Origin: Aeromonas rivipollensis
GTDB taxonomy: Bacteria; Pseudomonadota; Gammaproteobacteria; Enterobacterales; Aeromonadaceae
Length of the DNA stretch: 64,000 bases
Reading direction: 5' to 3'
NCBI RefSeq assembly: GCF_037811135.1
Contig: NZ_CP149130.1
Span: 1,918,501-1,982,500, forward strand
The position numbers were made by a program, and so were the translations under genes. Under the pieces are notes generated by a model. The model was not told the DNA's origin, searched no databases, and was given only the letters and a program-made list of their open reading frames with translations. This document shows, piece by piece, positions 41,289 to 52,881 of this stretch (position 1 is the first letter of the stretch; the number at the start of each line of letters is the position of its first letter).

Positions 41289-42782
41289 TCAGGGGGTGAT
41301 GATCTGGCTGACCACCTCGGCGATGATGGCGGGGCGCTGTGCCGGGGCGGTCGGCTCGCTGCCATCGTCCTCGTCCAGGGCCTCGCGGCGATGGGCCTTC
41401 TGCTGCTCGTTGTCGAGCCAGAGCAGGCTCTGGTAGTACTGGCGCACGTTGTTGACGTAGTTGCGCGCCTCGCCACCCCGGGCATAGCCGTAGCGCACCA
41501 TGCGATGCCAGCGTGACTGCTGCAGCAGGGGCAACACCTCTTTCACGTCGCTCCAGGCATCGGGATTCTTGCCGAGCTGCTTGGTCAGGCGACGGGCATC
41601 CATCATGTGGCCATAGCCGATGTTGTAGGCAGTGAGGGCAAACCACACCTTCTCGTCGGCCGGCACCGAGTCCGGCACCTTCTCCATCATCTCCTGCAGG
41701 TAGCGGGCGCCCCCCTTGATGCTCTCTTCCGGGTGGGTTCGATCGCTGACCCCCATCGCCTTGGCGGTGGGTTCGGTCAACATCATCATGCCGCGCACCC
41801 CGGTGTAGGATTTTGCCTGCGGGTCCCAGTGGGACTCCTGATAGCTGATGGCGGCCAGCAGGCGCCAGTCTATGTCCTTGGCGTGGGTCTGGAACAGCGT
41901 CTGGTACTTGGGCAGCAGGCTCTTGGCCCGCTGCAGGAAGGTGCGGGTGTCGACGAAATCGAAGTTCTGCACGTGGCCGAAATACTTCTCGTCGAGCTTG
42001 GCGATGGAGCCATCCATGAAGCGCTGGCCGAAGAAGTCGATGATGCTGGCGTAGAGGCTGTCATCGGGCAGCTTGGTCATGGCCCAGGCCACCGTCTGCT
42101 TGCTGGCCAGGGTCAGCCCCTCGGTGAGCTCGGGGTAGTAGCGCTGGGTGCGTGCCAGCACTGTGTCCTGCACCACCGTGTAGTCCACCTCGCCGTCGGC
42201 GACCTGCTTGAGCAGCTCCTCCACGTCGGCGTCCCGGTTGATGCGCCAGCTCAGATTGGGGTACTGGCTGGCCAGCTCCTTCATCAGATCCTCACCGGTG
42301 GAGCCGGCAGGTACCACTATGGTGCCCTTGATGTCGCCGAGATCCTTGGGCCTGGGGGAGCCGTTGCGATAGACCAGCTTGGGAGAGACCTGGTAGAAGC
42401 CGGGGCCGAAGCGAAACAGCTTGCGCCGCTCCGGGGTGACGACGATGGCGGCGGCGGCGAGATCCAGGGTCCCCTTCTGCAGCTGTTCGACCAGCTCGGC
42501 GGTGGAGTAGGTCGGGACTATGGTCAGCTTGACCCCCAGCCAGTCGGCATAGTGCTGCGCCAGCTCGTAATCGAACCCCTGGGCGGTGTCGTCACGCTGG
42601 TAATAGGAAGTGGGACCATAGAGGGTGCCAACACGGATCTCGCCCCGTTGGCGGATCTGCTCCAGCTGGCTGGAGGGGGAATAGAAGTCACAGCCGGCCA
42701 GGGCCAGTGTCAGCAACATCCCGATAAACAGTCGAAAAATGCAGCGCAAGTAGGTGAGTACCCTTGTTGAAAAAATCGGCAT
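41289..42782 (-). CDS. mltF: Membrane-bound lytic murein transglycosylase F
   Basis: Periplasmic peptidoglycan lytic transglycosylase. It has 497 residues: an N-terminal signal with lipobox-like LALAGC (Cys31), a family 3 solute-binding-protein module (about 45-270), and a C-terminal SLT domain whose catalytic Glu is Glu316 in ISYQESHWDP. The SLT motifs GVRGMMMLTEPTAKAMGV and TAYNIGYGHMMDAR follow. It is convergent with der/yfgJ and divergent from purL, the same order as in E. coli. Confidence 0.96.
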   Translation of the reverse strand: MPIFSTRVLTYLRCIFRLFIGMLLTLALAGCDFYSPSSQLEQIRQRGEIRVGTLYGPTSYYQRDDTAQGFDYELAQHYADWLGVKLTIVPTYSTAELVEQLQKGTLDLAAAAIVVTPERRKLFRFGPGFYQVSPKLVYRNGSPRPKDLGDIKGTIVVPAGSTGEDLMKELASQYPNLSWRINRDADVEELLKQVADGEVDYTVVQDTVLARTQRYYPELTEGLTLASKQTVAWAMTKLPDDSLYASIIDFFGQRFMDGSIAKLDEKYFGHVQNFDFVDTRTFLQRAKSLLPKYQTLFQTHAKDIDWRLLAAISYQESHWDPQAKSYTGVRGMMMLTEPTAKAMGVSDRTHPEESIKGGARYLQEMMEKVPDSVPADEKVWFALTAYNIGYGHMMDARRLTKQLGKNPDAWSDVKEVLPLLQQSRWHRMVRYGYARGGEARNYVNNVRQYYQSLLWLDNEQQKAHRREALDEDDGSEPTAPAQRPAIIAEVVSQIITP

Positions 42783-42843
42783 TTGTCAAAAAAGAGGCAC
42801 CTTTATACCAGAGAGTGTGGAGGGAGTCACATCGTGGGAGATG

Positions 42844-42882
42844 AGAAAAACGTTTGTTCGCGGTGAGCCTGATCCCTATAAT
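42844..42882 (+). promoter_or_regulatory. purL promoter with PurR-like operator
   Basis: TTGTTC (42854-42859) and a perfect TATAAT (42877-42882) with a 17-nt spacer. Overlapping the -35, 42844-42859 contains AAACGTTTG, which keeps the central AA-CG-TT pattern of the PurR operator though the outer positions are poor. PurR control of purL is established in E. coli. Confidence 0.6.
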
Positions 42883-42931
42883 ACGCGCGTCTCAAATCCC
42901 CCCACACTCTAAAACTTGGTGAGAAAGGTAT

Positions 42932-45900
42932 ATGGAAATCTTGCGTGGTGCCCCAGCACTGTCTGAGTTTCGTGTCCACAAGCTGCTGCAGAGCTGCGCA
43001 CAGAGAGGAGTAGAGATAGCAGACGTCTATGCCGAATACGTGCACTTTGCCGAGCTTTCGAGCCCGCTCTCGCCCCCGGAGCGAGCGACCTTGGGCCAGC
43101 TTCTGCGCTACGGCCCGACCATCCCGGAACACACCCCCAGCGGTCAGCTGTTTCTCGTTACCCCCCGCCCCGGCACTATCTCCCCCTGGTCTTCCAAAGC
43201 AACCGACATCGCCCACAACTGCGGCCTGAACCAGGTCAAGCGGTTGGAGCGCGGCATTGCCTATTACATACAGGCCAAGGGTGAGCTGACTGCAGCCCAG
43301 CGTGGCGAGGTCGCGGCCCTGCTGCACGATCGCATGATGGAGGTGGTGTTCGATGAGCCGAGCCAGGCAGCCGCTCTGTTTGCCCATCACGAACCGCGCC
43401 CCTTCACCCAGGTGGACGTGCTGGGCGGTGGCCGCAGCGCCCTGGCCGCGGCCAACATCGAGCTGGGCCTGGCCCTCGCCGATGACGAAATCGACTACCT
43501 GGTGGAAAACTTCACCCGCCTTGGTCGCAATCCCAACGACATCGAGCTCTACATGTTCGCCCAGGCGAACTCCGAGCACTGCCGTCACAAGATCTTCAAC
43601 GCCGACTGGACCATAGACGGTGAGCAGCAGCCCAAGTCGCTGTTCAAGATGATCAAGAACACCTTCGAGCAGACGCCGGATCATGTCCTGTCTGCCTATA
43701 AAGACAACGCCGCCGTGATGGAAGGCAGCCAGGGTGGCCGCTTCTTCCCGAGCCCCGCCAGTGGCGAATACCAGTATCACCAGGAGCGCGTCGACATCCT
43801 GATGAAGGTGGAGACTCACAACCACCCGACCGCCATCTCCCCCTTCCCGGGGGCGGCCACCGGCTCCGGCGGCGAAATTCGCGACGAGGGTGCGACAGGC
43901 CGTGGCGCCAAGCCCAAGGCGGGTCTGGTGGGCTTCTCCGTCTCCAACCTGCGCATCCCCGGTTTCGAGCAGCCCTGGGAGCAGGATTTCGGCAAGCCGA
44001 GCCGCATCGTCAGCGCCTTTGACATCATGCAGGAGGGGCCCCTTGGCGGCGCCGCCTTCAACAACGAATTCGGTCGTCCGGCCATTCTCGGCTACTTCCG
44101 TACCTTCGAAGAGCAGGTGCCGAGCCACAACGGCGTCGAAGTGCGCGGTTACCACAAGCCCATCATGCTGGCGGGCGGCATAGGCAACATCCGCAGCGAA
44201 CACGTCCAGAAAGGGGAGATCCCGGTGGGGGCCGCCCTGATCGTGCTGGGCGGCCCGGCCATGAACATCGGTCTGGGTGGCGGTGCTGCATCGAGCATGG
44301 CCTCCGGCCAGTCTGCCGAAGACCTCGATTTCGCCTCTGTGCAGCGGGACAACCCCGAGATGGAGCGCCGTTGCCAGGAGGTGATCGACAGATGCTGGCA
44401 GCTTGGCGATGACAACCCCATCGTCTTCATCCACGATGTGGGCGCCGGCGGCCTCTCCAACGCCATGCCGGAGCTGGTCAACGACGGCGATCGGGGCGGT
44501 CGCTTCGACCTGCGCGCTATCGCGAGCGACGAGCCGGGCATGAGCCCGCTGGAGATCTGGTGCAACGAATCCCAGGAGCGTTACGTGCTGGCGGTCGCCC
44601 AGGACAAGCTGCCCCTGTTCAAGGCCCTGTGCGAGCGTGAGCGCGCCCCTTATGCGGTCATCGGCACCGCCACCGAAGAGAAGCATCTGACGTTGTCTGA
44701 TGCCCATTTCGACAACCAGCCCATCGATCTGCCCCTGGACGTGCTGCTCGGCAAGGCGCCCAAGATGCACCGCGACGTGCAGAGCCTGCCCGCCCAGGGC
44801 AAGGTGCTGCAACTGGACGGCATCACCCTGAATGACGCGGCCGAGCGGGTACTGCGCCTGCCGACAGTGGCGGAGAAGTCCTTCCTCATCACCATCGGCG
44901 ATCGCAGCGTGACCGGTCTGGTCAACCGCGACCAGATGGTCGGCCCCTGGCAGATCCCGGTGGCCGATTGCGCCGTCACCGCCGCCACCTACGACAGCTA
45001 CCATGGCGAAGCCATGTCCATGGGGGAGCGCACCCCGGTGGCGCTGCTGTCCCACGCGGCCTCTGCCCGTATGGCGGTGGCCGAGGCCCTGACCAACCTG
45101 GCGCCGGCTCATATCGGCTCCCTCAAGCGGGTCAAGCTCTCCGCCAACTGGATGTCTGCCGCCGGTCACCCGGGGGAAGATGCCGGCCTCTATGAGGCGG
45201 TCAAGGCGGTGGGCGAGGAGCTCTGCCCGACCCTTGGCATCACCATACCGGTGGGCAAGGACTCCATGTCCATGAAGACCCGCTGGCAGCAGGACGGGGA
45301 GGAGCGCAGCGTCACCTCGCCGCTCTCCCTGCTCATCTCCGCCTTTGCCCGGGTCGAGGATGTGCGCAACACCGTCACGCCTCAGCTGCGTACAGACCTT
45401 GGGGAAACAGACCTTATCCTGATTGACCTTGGCAACGGCAAGCAGCGCCTCGGAGCTTCCGCCCTGGCCCAGGTCTATCGTCAGCTTGGTCAGAGCGCCC
45501 CGGATCTGGACAACCCCGTCCAGCTGAAGGGCTTCTTCAACGCCATCCAGGCGCTGGTGGCGGATCGCAAGCTGATTGCCTACCACGACCGCTCCGATGG
45601 CGGCCTCTTCGTCACCCTGACTGAGATGGCGTTTGCCGGTCACTGCGGCCTCGATATCCAGCTCGACCGTGTGGGCGGTGAGCTGCTGCCGGCGCTGTTC
45701 AACGAGGAGCTGGGTGCCGTCATCCAGGTGCGCCGCGACGACAAGGAAGCGGTGCTGACCCTGTTGGCCGGTCACGGTCTGGCGGCCTGCTCCCATGTGC
45801 TGGGCACGGTACGTGAAGACGACCTCATCCTGTTCCAGCGTGCCGGGGCCGAAGTGTACCGCGCCAGCCGCACCGCCCTTCGCACCCTCTGGGGCGAGAC

Positions 45901-46825
45901 CAGCTGGCAGATGCAGCGCCTGCGGGACAACCCCGAGTGCGCGGATCAGGAGCATGCCGTCCGCCAGGACGCCACCGATCCGGGTCTGCAGGCCAGGCTG
46001 ACCTACAACCCGTCCGAGGACGTGGCCGCGCCCTATATCGCCCGTGGGGTCTCCCCCCGTCTGGCGGTGCTGCGCGAGCAGGGGGTCAACTCCCACGTGG
46101 AGATGGCAGCCGCGTTCGACCGCGCCGGGTTCGCGGCGGTGGATGTGCACATGAGTGACATCCTGTCCGGTCGCATCAAGCTGGAGCAGTTCCAGACCCT
46201 GGTGGCCTGTGGCGGCTTCTCCTACGGCGACGTGCTGGGAGCGGGGGAAGGCTGGGCCAAGTCCATCCTGTTCAACGACAACGCCCGCGAGCAGTTCCAG
46301 CGCTTCTTCGAGCGTGGTGATACCCTCTCCCTGGGTGTGTGCAACGGTTGCCAGATGATGTCCAACCTGCGGGATCTCATCCCGGGGGCCGATCTGTGGC
46401 CGCGCTTCGTGCGCAACCGCTCCGAGCGCTTCGAGGCGCGCTTCAGCCTGGTGGAAGTGCAGGACTCCCCGTCCGCCTTCTTCGCCGGCATGGCGGGCTC
46501 GGTGATGCCTATCGCCGTCTCCCACGGGGAAGGGCGGGTGGAAGTGCGCGATGCCGCTCACCTGGCGGCGCTGCAAGCCAGCGGCCTGGTGGGGCTGCGT
46601 TTCGTCGACAACCGCGGCCAGGTCACCGAGCAGTATCCGGCCAACCCGAACGGGGCACCGGCGGGCATCACTGCGGTCACCACCACGGACGGTCGCGCCA
46701 CCATCATGATGCCGCACCCGGAGCGGGTGTTCCGCACAGTGGCGAACTCCTGGCACCCGGACAACTGGGGCGAGGACGGTGCCTGGATGCGGATGTTCAG
46801 AAACGCTCGGGTGCGTCTGGGTTAA
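42932..46825 (+). CDS. purL: Phosphoribosylformylglycinamidine synthase
   Basis: Fourth step of de novo purine synthesis, FGAR to FGAM with glutamine and ATP. It has 1297 residues, the large single-chain gammaproteobacterial form. In order it has the N-terminal PurS-like domain, two AIR-synthase-type modules (e.g. [20 protein letters not shown]) and the C-terminal glutamine amidotransferase with nucleophile Cys1137 ([10 protein letters not shown]). It has a clear promoter with a PurR-like site, and a strong terminator follows. Confidence 0.98.
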   Translation: MEILRGAPALSEFRVHKLLQSCAQRGVEIADVYAEYVHFAELSSPLSPPERATLGQLLRYGPTIPEHTPSGQLFLVTPRPGTISPWSSKATDIAHNCGLNQVKRLERGIAYYIQAKGELTAAQRGEVAALLHDRMMEVVFDEPSQAAALFAHHEPRPFTQVDVLGGGRSALAAANIELGLALADDEIDYLVENFTRLGRNPNDIELYMFAQANSEHCRHKIFNADWTIDGEQQPKSLFKMIKNTFEQTPDHVLSAYKDNAAVMEGSQGGRFFPSPASGEYQYHQERVDILMKVETHNHPTAISPFPGAATGSGGEIRDEGATGRGAKPKAGLVGFSVSNLRIPGFEQPWEQDFGKPSRIVSAFDIMQEGPLGGAAFNNEFGRPAILGYFRTFEEQVPSHNGVEVRGYHKPIMLAGGIGNIRSEHVQKGEIPVGAALIVLGGPAMNIGLGGGAASSMASGQSAEDLDFASVQRDNPEMERRCQEVIDRCWQLGDDNPIVFIHDVGAGGLSNAMPELVNDGDRGGRFDLRAIASDEPGMSPLEIWCNESQERYVLAVAQDKLPLFKALCERERAPYAVIGTATEEKHLTLSDAHFDNQPIDLPLDVLLGKAPKMHRDVQSLPAQGKVLQLDGITLNDAAERVLRLPTVAEKSFLITIGDRSVTGLVNRDQMVGPWQIPVADCAVTAATYDSYHGEAMSMGERTPVALLSHAASARMAVAEALTNLAPAHIGSLKRVKLSANWMSAAGHPGEDAGLYEAVKAVGEELCPTLGITIPVGKDSMSMKTRWQQDGEERSVTSPLSLLISAFARVEDVRNTVTPQLRTDLGETDLILIDLGNGKQRLGASALAQVYRQLGQSAPDLDNPVQLKGFFNAIQALVADRKLIAYHDRSDGGLFVTLTEMAFAGHCGLDIQLDRVGGELLPALFNEELGAVIQVRRDDKEAVLTLLAGHGLAACSHVLGTVREDDLILFQRAGAEVYRASRTALRTLWGETSWQMQRLRDNPECADQEHAVRQDATDPGLQARLTYNPSEDVAAPYIARGVSPRLAVLREQGVNSHVEMAAAFDRAGFAAVDVHMSDILSGRIKLEQFQTLVACGGFSYGDVLGAGEGWAKSILFNDNAREQFQRFFERGDTLSLGVCNGCQMMSNLRDLIPGADLWPRFVRNRSERFEARFSLVEVQDSPSAFFAGMAGSVMPIAVSHGEGRVEVRDAAHLAALQASGLVGLRFVDNRGQVTEQYPANPNGAPAGITAVTTTDGRATIMMPHPERVFRTVANSWHPDNWGEDGAWMRMFRNARVRLG

Positions 46826-46850
46826 TCCCGCGCTGACGTTCTAGAGAATC

Positions 46851-46880
46851 AAAAACCGGCCTCCGTGGCCGGTTTTTTTA
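46851..46880 (+). terminator. Terminator after purL
   Basis: AAAAACCGGCC (46851-46861) / GGCCGGTTTTT (46867-46877) perfect stem with loop TCCGT and a T-run. Confidence 0.93.
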
Positions 46881-46927
46881 TGGGCCTGTGACAAGTTCTG
46901 CGAGCCCCGGGCTGGTGGCAGAGGGAA

Positions 46928-46957
46928 GGGGAGCAAGGGGGCAAGGGGGCAAGGGGG
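46928..46957 (+). repeat. G-tract with four G-runs and a GCAAGGGG tandem repeat
   Basis: Four runs of four or five G (46928-46931, 46937-46941, 46945-46949, 46953-46957) are separated by 5, 3 and 3 bases. This fits the classical intramolecular quadruplex pattern on the + strand. The tract contains three exact copies of GCAAGGGG (46933-46956). Confidence 0.85.
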
Positions 46958-47021
46958 AGAGAGCAGAGCGGAGTGCAGGGTGAGCCGGGTTCCCTTGCCG
47001 GGTCCGGCAGTCTGGCGAGAT

Positions 47022-47050
47022 AAAAAAAACCGGCCACGGGGGCCGGTTTT
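47022..47050 (-). terminator. Terminator of the nuo operon
   Basis: AACCGGCC (47028-47035) / GGCCGGTT (47041-47048) stem with a 5-nt loop; on the minus strand it is followed by a run of eight T. It uses almost the same stem as the purL terminator. Confidence 0.92.
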
Positions 47051-47072
47051 GCTCTGTGGGGTGACGCTGAGG

Positions 47073-48536
47073 CTAGCGCAGCACCACGTGCTGGAAGCCC
47101 TGCACCAGGCTGATGACAGGCTGGGGGTAGATGCCGAGCGCCACCACCAGGATGGCGGAGAGCAGCACCACCAGCCCACCGGAGGAGAAGGCCCAGTCGG
47201 CCTTGGCATCGCGCAGCTGCATGCCGGGTTCCCGCAGGTAGAGGGTGACCATGACGCGCAGGTAGTAGTAGAGCCCCAGGGCGCTGCCGAGCACTATGGC
47301 GCCGGAGAGCCACCACAGCTTGGCATCGACCGTCACCCCGATGAGGTAGAACTTGCCGATGAAGCCGAGCGTCATGGGGATGCCCGCCAGGGAGAGCATC
47401 ATCACCGTCATGACGGCGGTCAGGTAGGGGCGCTTCCAGAACAGGCCGCGATAGCTGTGCAGGGAGTCCGCATCCTTGCCGCGATAGGGGCTGGACATCA
47501 TGCTGATGACGCCGAAGGCCCCCAGGCTGGTGAAGAGGTACATCAGCAGGTAGACACCGGCCGCTTCCACCGGCATCTGGCCGAGGCGGCTCGCCACTAT
47601 CACCGCCAGCAGGTAGCCGAAGTGGGAGATGGAGGAGTAACCCATCATCCGCTTGATGTTGGTCTGGATCAGCGCCAAGAGGTTTCCGACCACGATGGAG
47701 ATGACCGCCATGGCCGCCAGCAGCCAGTGGATCATGGGATCCGAGGTGGCCGGCACCGCCAGGTAGAAGCGCAGCAGCACGCAGAACACGGCTATCTTGC
47801 TCACGGTGGCGAGGAAGGTGGCCACAGGTGCCGGGGCGCCCTCATAGACATCCGGGGTCCAGAGGTGGAAGGGGGCGAGCGACAACTTGAACGCAAAGCC
47901 CACCAGCATCAGGCCAAAGCCTCCCATCAGCAGCGGGTGGTGAGCCGGGCTCTGGGCCAGGGTCAGGCCGAGATCGCTGAAGCTCAGGCTGCCCGCTTGG
48001 GCATAGAGCAGCGCCATGCCGAACAGCAGGAAGGCGGTGGCGGCGGCAGAGAGCACCATGTACTTGATGCTGGCCTCCAGGGAATGGCGCTCGCGATAGG
48101 CATAACCCACCAGGCCGAACATGGGCAGGGTCAGCATCTCGATCCCGATAAACAGCGACGCGAGATGGCGGGAACCCGCCAGCACCAGGCCACCGGCGGT
48201 GGCGATCAAGAGCAGCAGGTAGAACTCTTCCCGGTTGTCCGGGTAGCCCTTGAGCCAGGAGCGACCGAAGGTACAGGTGGCCAGGGCGCCAATGAGCACC
48301 AGCCCCATGTAGAAGACCGCATAGCTGTCCACTTGCAGCAGGGGAGTGACCCCCTGATCCCCCTGAGCCATGACGATGGGCAGGGAGAAGAGCGCCAGGT
48401 TGAGGCCGGTGATGGTCACCACGAAGGCGGTGTCATCGCAGCGCTTCCAGGCGATGGCGAGCATCAGGGCGACCATGGCCCCTGTGGTCAGCAACAGGGG
48501 CAGCAGGGCCAATAGTTGGGCGGCGGTAAACGTCAT
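47073..48536 (-). CDS. nuoN: NADH-quinone oxidoreductase subunit N
   Basis: Antiporter-like proton-pumping subunit of the complex I membrane arm. It has 487 residues and about 14 membrane segments. The conserved lysine helices and the family stretch [20 protein letters not shown] are visible. It is the last gene of the nuo operon, 49 bp after nuoM and just before the operon terminator. Confidence 0.97.
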   Translation of the reverse strand: MTFTAAQLLALLPLLLTTGAMVALMLAIAWKRCDDTAFVVTITGLNLALFSLPIVMAQGDQGVTPLLQVDSYAVFYMGLVLIGALATCTFGRSWLKGYPDNREEFYLLLLIATAGGLVLAGSRHLASLFIGIEMLTLPMFGLVGYAYRERHSLEASIKYMVLSAAATAFLLFGMALLYAQAGSLSFSDLGLTLAQSPAHHPLLMGGFGLMLVGFAFKLSLAPFHLWTPDVYEGAPAPVATFLATVSKIAVFCVLLRFYLAVPATSDPMIHWLLAAMAVISIVVGNLLALIQTNIKRMMGYSSISHFGYLLAVIVASRLGQMPVEAAGVYLLMYLFTSLGAFGVISMMSSPYRGKDADSLHSYRGLFWKRPYLTAVMTVMMLSLAGIPMTLGFIGKFYLIGVTVDAKLWWLSGAIVLGSALGLYYYLRVMVTLYLREPGMQLRDAKADWAFSSGGLVVLLSAILVVALGIYPQPVISLVQGFQHVVLR

Positions 48537-48585
48537 GACAAGGCTCCCGGTGTGGACAAGGAAAGGGAGAGAGAAACAGAGGGCA

Positions 48586-50103
48586 TCATTGCAGTGCTCC
48601 TGTGGCTGGCAGCGCGTACCAGTGCAGCACGCTCAGCAGGCTGCTGCTGGCGGTGTCGAGCACGGGTTGCGGGTAGAGACCGAGCAGCACCAGCAGACCG
48701 GCGATGGTCAGCATCATGGCCAGCTCCCGTCTGTCCAGGCCCTTGAGGACACTCTCGTCCTTGGGGGCACCGAAGCAGGCGCGCTGCAGCATGATGAGGG
48801 AGTAGACCGAGGCCAGCACCAGGCCGAAGGTGGCGATGATGGTGATGATGGGGGCCACCTGGAAGCTGCCGATGAGGATCAGGAACTCGCCGACGAAGTT
48901 GCCGGTGCCCGGCATGCCAAGGGAGGCCACCGAGAAGAACAGCATGACGCCGGGCAGGTAGCGCAGCCGACCCCAGAGGCCGCCCATCAGGCGCAGGTCC
49001 CGGGTGTGCAGCCGCTCGTAGAGCTGGCCGCACAGGATGAAGAGACCGGCGGCGGAGAGGCCGTGGGCTATCATCTGCACCACCGCCCCTTGCAGGGCCA
49101 GCTCGCTGCCCGAATAGATGGCGATCATCACGAAGCCCATGTGGGAAATGCTGGTGTAAGCCACCAGACGCTTGATATCGGTCTGGGCGAATGCCAGCAG
49201 GGCGCCGTAGACGATGCCGAAGAGGCCAAGGAGCATGGCGTAGGGGGCGAACTCGGCGGAGGCCTCCGGGAACAGCGGCAGGGTGAAGCGCAGCAGGCCG
49301 TAGGCGGCGGTTTTGAGCAAGATGCCCGCCAAGTCCACAGAACCCGCGGTCGGTGCCTGGCTGTGGGCGTCCGGCAACCAGCCATGGAGCGGCACCAGCG
49401 GCATCTTGACCGCGAAGGCGATGAAGAAGCCCAGCATCAGCAGCCACTGCACGCCCTTGCTCATCGGGGTATTGAGCAGGTCGAGGTAGTTGAAGGTGAA
49501 GACACCGGTTGCGGCGTGGTGGGTCAGCACCAGCCCGAGGATGGCCACCAGCATGATGAGGCCGCTCGCCTGGGTGTAGATGAAGAACTTGGTGGCTGCG
49601 TTGATCCGGGATTTACCGTCGGTGACCGAGTGGCCCCAGAGTGCGATCAGGAAGTACATGGGAACCAGCATCATCTCCCAGAAGAAGAAGAAGAGGAACA
49701 GGTCCACCGCCATGAAGACGCCGAGCACGCCCCCCAGGATCCACAGCAGGTTGAGGTGGAAGAAGCCGATGCGCTGCACGATTTCCTTCCAGGAGCAGAG
49801 GATGGCCAGCACACCGATGAAGCTGGTGAGCATCACCATCAGCAGCGACAAGCCGTCTACCGCCAGGTGCAATGAGATGCCGAAGCGGGGGATCCAGGGT
49901 TGCTGCCACTCGGCCGCCCAGACGGGGAGGCCGGGGTTCGCGAGGGAGAAGTCACCCCCCAGCCAGATGGCACCGGAGAGCACCAGGCAGGCGCTCATGG
50001 AGAGCAGGGCTACCCAGCGAACGAATTGTCCGCCGAGCCGCTCCATCTGCCAGCAGAGCAAGCCGCCGATAAAAGGAATTAACAAGATCCAGAGTAAGGT
50101 CAC
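48586..50103 (-). CDS. nuoM: NADH-quinone oxidoreductase subunit M
   Basis: Antiporter-like proton-pumping subunit. It has 505 residues and about 14 membrane segments, with the conserved [20 protein letters not shown] (coupling glutamate in helix 5), [20 protein letters not shown] and [17 protein letters not shown]. It lies 68 bp after nuoL, with a hairpin in the gap. Confidence 0.98.
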   Translation of the reverse strand: MTLLWILLIPFIGGLLCWQMERLGGQFVRWVALLSMSACLVLSGAIWLGGDFSLANPGLPVWAAEWQQPWIPRFGISLHLAVDGLSLLMVMLTSFIGVLAILCSWKEIVQRIGFFHLNLLWILGGVLGVFMAVDLFLFFFFWEMMLVPMYFLIALWGHSVTDGKSRINAATKFFIYTQASGLIMLVAILGLVLTHHAATGVFTFNYLDLLNTPMSKGVQWLLMLGFFIAFAVKMPLVPLHGWLPDAHSQAPTAGSVDLAGILLKTAAYGLLRFTLPLFPEASAEFAPYAMLLGLFGIVYGALLAFAQTDIKRLVAYTSISHMGFVMIAIYSGSELALQGAVVQMIAHGLSAAGLFILCGQLYERLHTRDLRLMGGLWGRLRYLPGVMLFFSVASLGMPGTGNFVGEFLILIGSFQVAPIITIIATFGLVLASVYSLIMLQRACFGAPKDESVLKGLDRRELAMMLTIAGLLVLLGLYPQPVLDTASSSLLSVLHWYALPATGALQ

Positions 50104-50132
50104 GATATCAGCTCTCGTCTAGGTTCTAGTCG

Positions 50133-50151
50133 GGCAGGCCCCGGGCCTGCC
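50133..50151. other. Intercistronic hairpin between nuoL and nuoM
   Basis: GGCAGGCC (50133-50140) / GGCCTGCC (50144-50151) with a 3-nt loop; no T-run on the minus strand. It may affect mRNA stability within the operon. Confidence 0.5.
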
Positions 50152-50171
50152 ACACATATTGGGCTCATGGA

Positions 50172-52019
50172 TCAGCCGAGCAGCAGCAGGGCCAGGATCA
50201 GGGCGGCGCCCATCCCCATGGAGGCGGCGTACCAGCGCAGCTTGCCGGACACAGTCCAGGCCAGCAGCTGGTGGCCACCCTGGGCCAGCACGGCGGGCAG
50301 GTTCATCATCCGATCCAGCGGGTCCTTGCCGAGCAAGCGGGTCACCAGCAGGTAGGGCTTGACCCAGATCCAGTCATACAGCCAGTCAAAGCCCCAGGCA
50401 TTGAACCAGAGGGTGCTGAGCGCGCGGCCGGCGGCACTCTCGGCGATCCCCTTCGCCAGGCGACGTTCGCCGAGGAAGAGGAAGGCGGCGAGCGCAATGC
50501 CTGCCACGGCGATGGCGCCGGAGAGGATCTCGAGGCTGTGACGTCCCTCTTCGATATGATCCCCCGGGCCTGCCGGCAGTACTCCGGCGAGCGGCGGCAC
50601 TATCAGGGCACCCACACCGGTGGAGAGCACCAGCAGCACCAGCAGCGGCAGCTGGTGGGCCAGGCCGTGGCCTTTGTGCGCCTGCGTCTGCGCCTTGCCG
50701 TGGAAGGCGATGAAGATGAGGCGGAAGGTGTAGAGGGAGGTCAGGAAGGCCCCCGCCAGACCGGCCCACAGCAGGGCGCTCTGGCCACTGGCCTGCACCT
50801 GCCAGAGGATGGCGTCTTTACTGTAGAAGCCGGCGGTGACCAGCGGCAGCGCGGCCAGGGCCGAGCCCCCCACCAGGAAGCAGGCATAGACCAGCGGCAG
50901 ACTCTTGCGCAGGCCCCCCATCTTGAAGATGTTCTGCTCGTGGTGGGTCGCGACTATGACGGCACCGGCGGAGAGGAACAACAGCGCCTTGAAGAAGGCG
51001 TGGGTCATCAGGTGGAAGATGGCCCCTTCCCAGGCACCGACCCCCAGGGCCAGGAACATGTAGCCTATCTGGCTCATGGTGGAGTAAGCCAGGATCCGCT
51101 TGATGTCGGTCTGTACCAGGGCGGCAAAGCCTGCCAGCACCAGGGTGATGGCACCGACCAGGGCCACCAGATGGAGGATCTCCGGGGCCAGCAGGAAGAG
51201 GCCGTGGGTGCGGGCGATGAGGTAGACACCGGCGGTCACCATGGTGGCCGCGTGGATCAGCGCCGAGACCGGGGTCGGACCCGCCATGGCGTCTGCCAGC
51301 CAGGTCTGCAGGGGCAGCTGGGCGGATTTGCCGACCGCGCCGCCGAGCAGCATCAGGCAGGCGAACGACAGGGCAGGGGAGCCCTCGGCAAACATCGCGG
51401 GGGCGCGCACCAGCAGCTCGTGGATGTTGAGGGTGCCGAGCTCGCGGTAGAGCACGAAGAGCCCGATGGCGAGGAAGACGTCACCGACCCGGGTCACCAC
51501 GAAGGCCTTGAGGGCAGCGGCGCCATTGGCGGGATTGCGGTAGTAGAAGCCGATCAGCAGGTAGCTGCACAGCCCCACCCCTTCCCAACCCAGGTAGACG
51601 AACAGCAGATCATCGGCCAGTACCAGGAACAGCATGCTGGCGATGAAGAGGTTGGTGTAGGTGAAGAAGCGGGAATACCCCTCTTCCCCGCGCATGTACC
51701 AGGAGGCGAACAGGTGGATGAAGAAGCCCACCCCGGTCACCACCCCCAGCATGGTCAGCGACAGCCCATCCAGGGAGAGGCGGAAGGCGGGCTGGAATTC
51801 GCCCACCGACATCCACTGCCACAGGGTCTGGGTATAGACGCCGCCTTCCGGCATGTTGCCGAGAAAGTCGATGCCAACCCAGAGGGTGGTCAGGGCCGAC
51901 AGGCCTATGCTGCCGACACCGATGAGTGCCGCGCTGCGCTCGCCGAGACGGCCGATGGAGAAGGCCAACAGCAGCCATCCCAGCAGGGGGAATAGGAAAG
52001 TCAGATATAGGAGGCTCAT
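50172..52019 (-). CDS. nuoL: NADH-quinone oxidoreductase subunit L
   Basis: Distal proton-pumping subunit of 615 residues with the long C-terminal amphipathic helix that runs along the membrane arm. Conserved blocks are [40 protein letters not shown] and [20 protein letters not shown]. Its ATG overlaps the stop of nuoK by 4 bp. Confidence 0.98.
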   Translation of the reverse strand: MSLLYLTFLFPLLGWLLLAFSIGRLGERSAALIGVGSIGLSALTTLWVGIDFLGNMPEGGVYTQTLWQWMSVGEFQPAFRLSLDGLSLTMLGVVTGVGFFIHLFASWYMRGEEGYSRFFTYTNLFIASMLFLVLADDLLFVYLGWEGVGLCSYLLIGFYYRNPANGAAALKAFVVTRVGDVFLAIGLFVLYRELGTLNIHELLVRAPAMFAEGSPALSFACLMLLGGAVGKSAQLPLQTWLADAMAGPTPVSALIHAATMVTAGVYLIARTHGLFLLAPEILHLVALVGAITLVLAGFAALVQTDIKRILAYSTMSQIGYMFLALGVGAWEGAIFHLMTHAFFKALLFLSAGAVIVATHHEQNIFKMGGLRKSLPLVYACFLVGGSALAALPLVTAGFYSKDAILWQVQASGQSALLWAGLAGAFLTSLYTFRLIFIAFHGKAQTQAHKGHGLAHQLPLLVLLVLSTGVGALIVPPLAGVLPAGPGDHIEEGRHSLEILSGAIAVAGIALAAFLFLGERRLAKGIAESAAGRALSTLWFNAWGFDWLYDWIWVKPYLLVTRLLGKDPLDRMMNLPAVLAQGGHQLLAWTVSGKLRWYAASMGMGAALILALLLLG

Positions 52020-52324
52020 CCGCGCATCTCGCTCACAGTGTCCACGTTCAGGGTGTGGTAACGACGATAGAGCAGCAGTAACAGGGCGAGGCCGATACTG
52101 GCCTCCGCTGCCGCCAGAGAAATCACCAGTATGTACATGATCTGGCCGTCGGCCTGGGCCCAGCGGCTACCCGCCACCACGAACGCCAGCGCGGACGCAT
52201 TCATCATGATCTCGATACTCATGAGGATAAACAGCAGGTTGCGGCGGATCAGCAGACCGCACAAACCGATGCAGAACAGAATTGCCGCGAGCAGCAAGCC
52301 GTGCTCCATGGGGATACCACTCAT
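52016..52324 (-). CDS. nuoK: NADH-quinone oxidoreductase subunit K
   Basis: Small membrane subunit of 102 residues with three membrane segments. The two buried glutamates of the proton path are in [19 protein letters not shown] and [18 protein letters not shown]. It overlaps both nuoJ and nuoL by 4 bp. Confidence 0.98.
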   Translation of the reverse strand: MSGIPMEHGLLLAAILFCIGLCGLLIRRNLLFILMSIEIMMNASALAFVVAGSRWAQADGQIMYILVISLAAAEASIGLALLLLLYRRYHTLNVDTVSEMRG

Positions 52325-52872
52325 TGCTGACCTCCTTCCTGGGATGGGCGAGCGGTGGGTTTGGGGACGGAAAGCACTTCCCCGCTCTTGTCTTCACGGC
52401 CAAGGTGATAGGCGGTGACCAGACCCGCCAGCAGCAGTATGGAGGCGAGCTCCACCGCCAGCACATAGGGACCGAACAGGGCGATGCCGACCTCTTTCGC
52501 ACTGACGTCGGTCAGGCCGAGTTCACCGCCGGTGACCCCGAGGATGCCGTAGGCCAGGAAGCCGAGCAGGATGAGGGAGAGCAGGGCAGGCCCACCCCAG
52601 GTCATGGGGGTGAGCCAGTTGCGCTCCTGATCCTGGGAGGAGCCCAGGTTCAGCATCATCACCACGAACACGAACAGCACCATGATGGCGCCAGCGTAGA
52701 CAATCACCTGCAGGGCGCCTGCGAAGGAGGCTCCCAGGCAGAAGAAGATCATGGCCACGGCGATGAGCGAGATGATGAGATTGAGCAGCGCGTGCATGGG
52801 GTTGCTGGTGCTGATGACCCGCAGCGTGCTGTAAACGGCGACCAGGGCCGCGGCATAAAATGCCAGTTCCAT
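52321..52872 (-). CDS. nuoJ: NADH-quinone oxidoreductase subunit J
   Basis: Membrane subunit of 183 residues with five membrane segments. The third carries [20 protein letters not shown], the segment with the pi-bulge that changes shape during coupling. A hydrophilic C-terminal tail follows. It overlaps nuoK by 4 bp. Confidence 0.97.
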   Translation of the reverse strand: MELAFYAAALVAVYSTLRVISTSNPMHALLNLIISLIAVAMIFFCLGASFAGALQVIVYAGAIMVLFVFVVMMLNLGSSQDQERNWLTPMTWGGPALLSLILLGFLAYGILGVTGGELGLTDVSAKEVGIALFGPYVLAVELASILLLAGLVTAYHLGREDKSGEVLSVPKPTARPSQEGGQQ

Positions 52873-52881
52873 GATTGACTC

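Noticed and set aside
38950..41646. An 898-codon minus-strand frame covering der and the mltF 3' region
   Set aside because: It is antisense to der, which is certain; no domain is visible.
42827..46756. A 1309-codon open frame antisense to purL
   Set aside because: Purl is unmistakable on the + strand; the antisense frame is a by-product of high GC and third-position bias, with low-complexity His/Gly/Gln-rich translation.
46980..51995. Long + strand open frames antisense to nuoL, nuoM and nuoN
   Set aside because: Gln/His/Gly-rich shadow translations of real membrane-protein genes.
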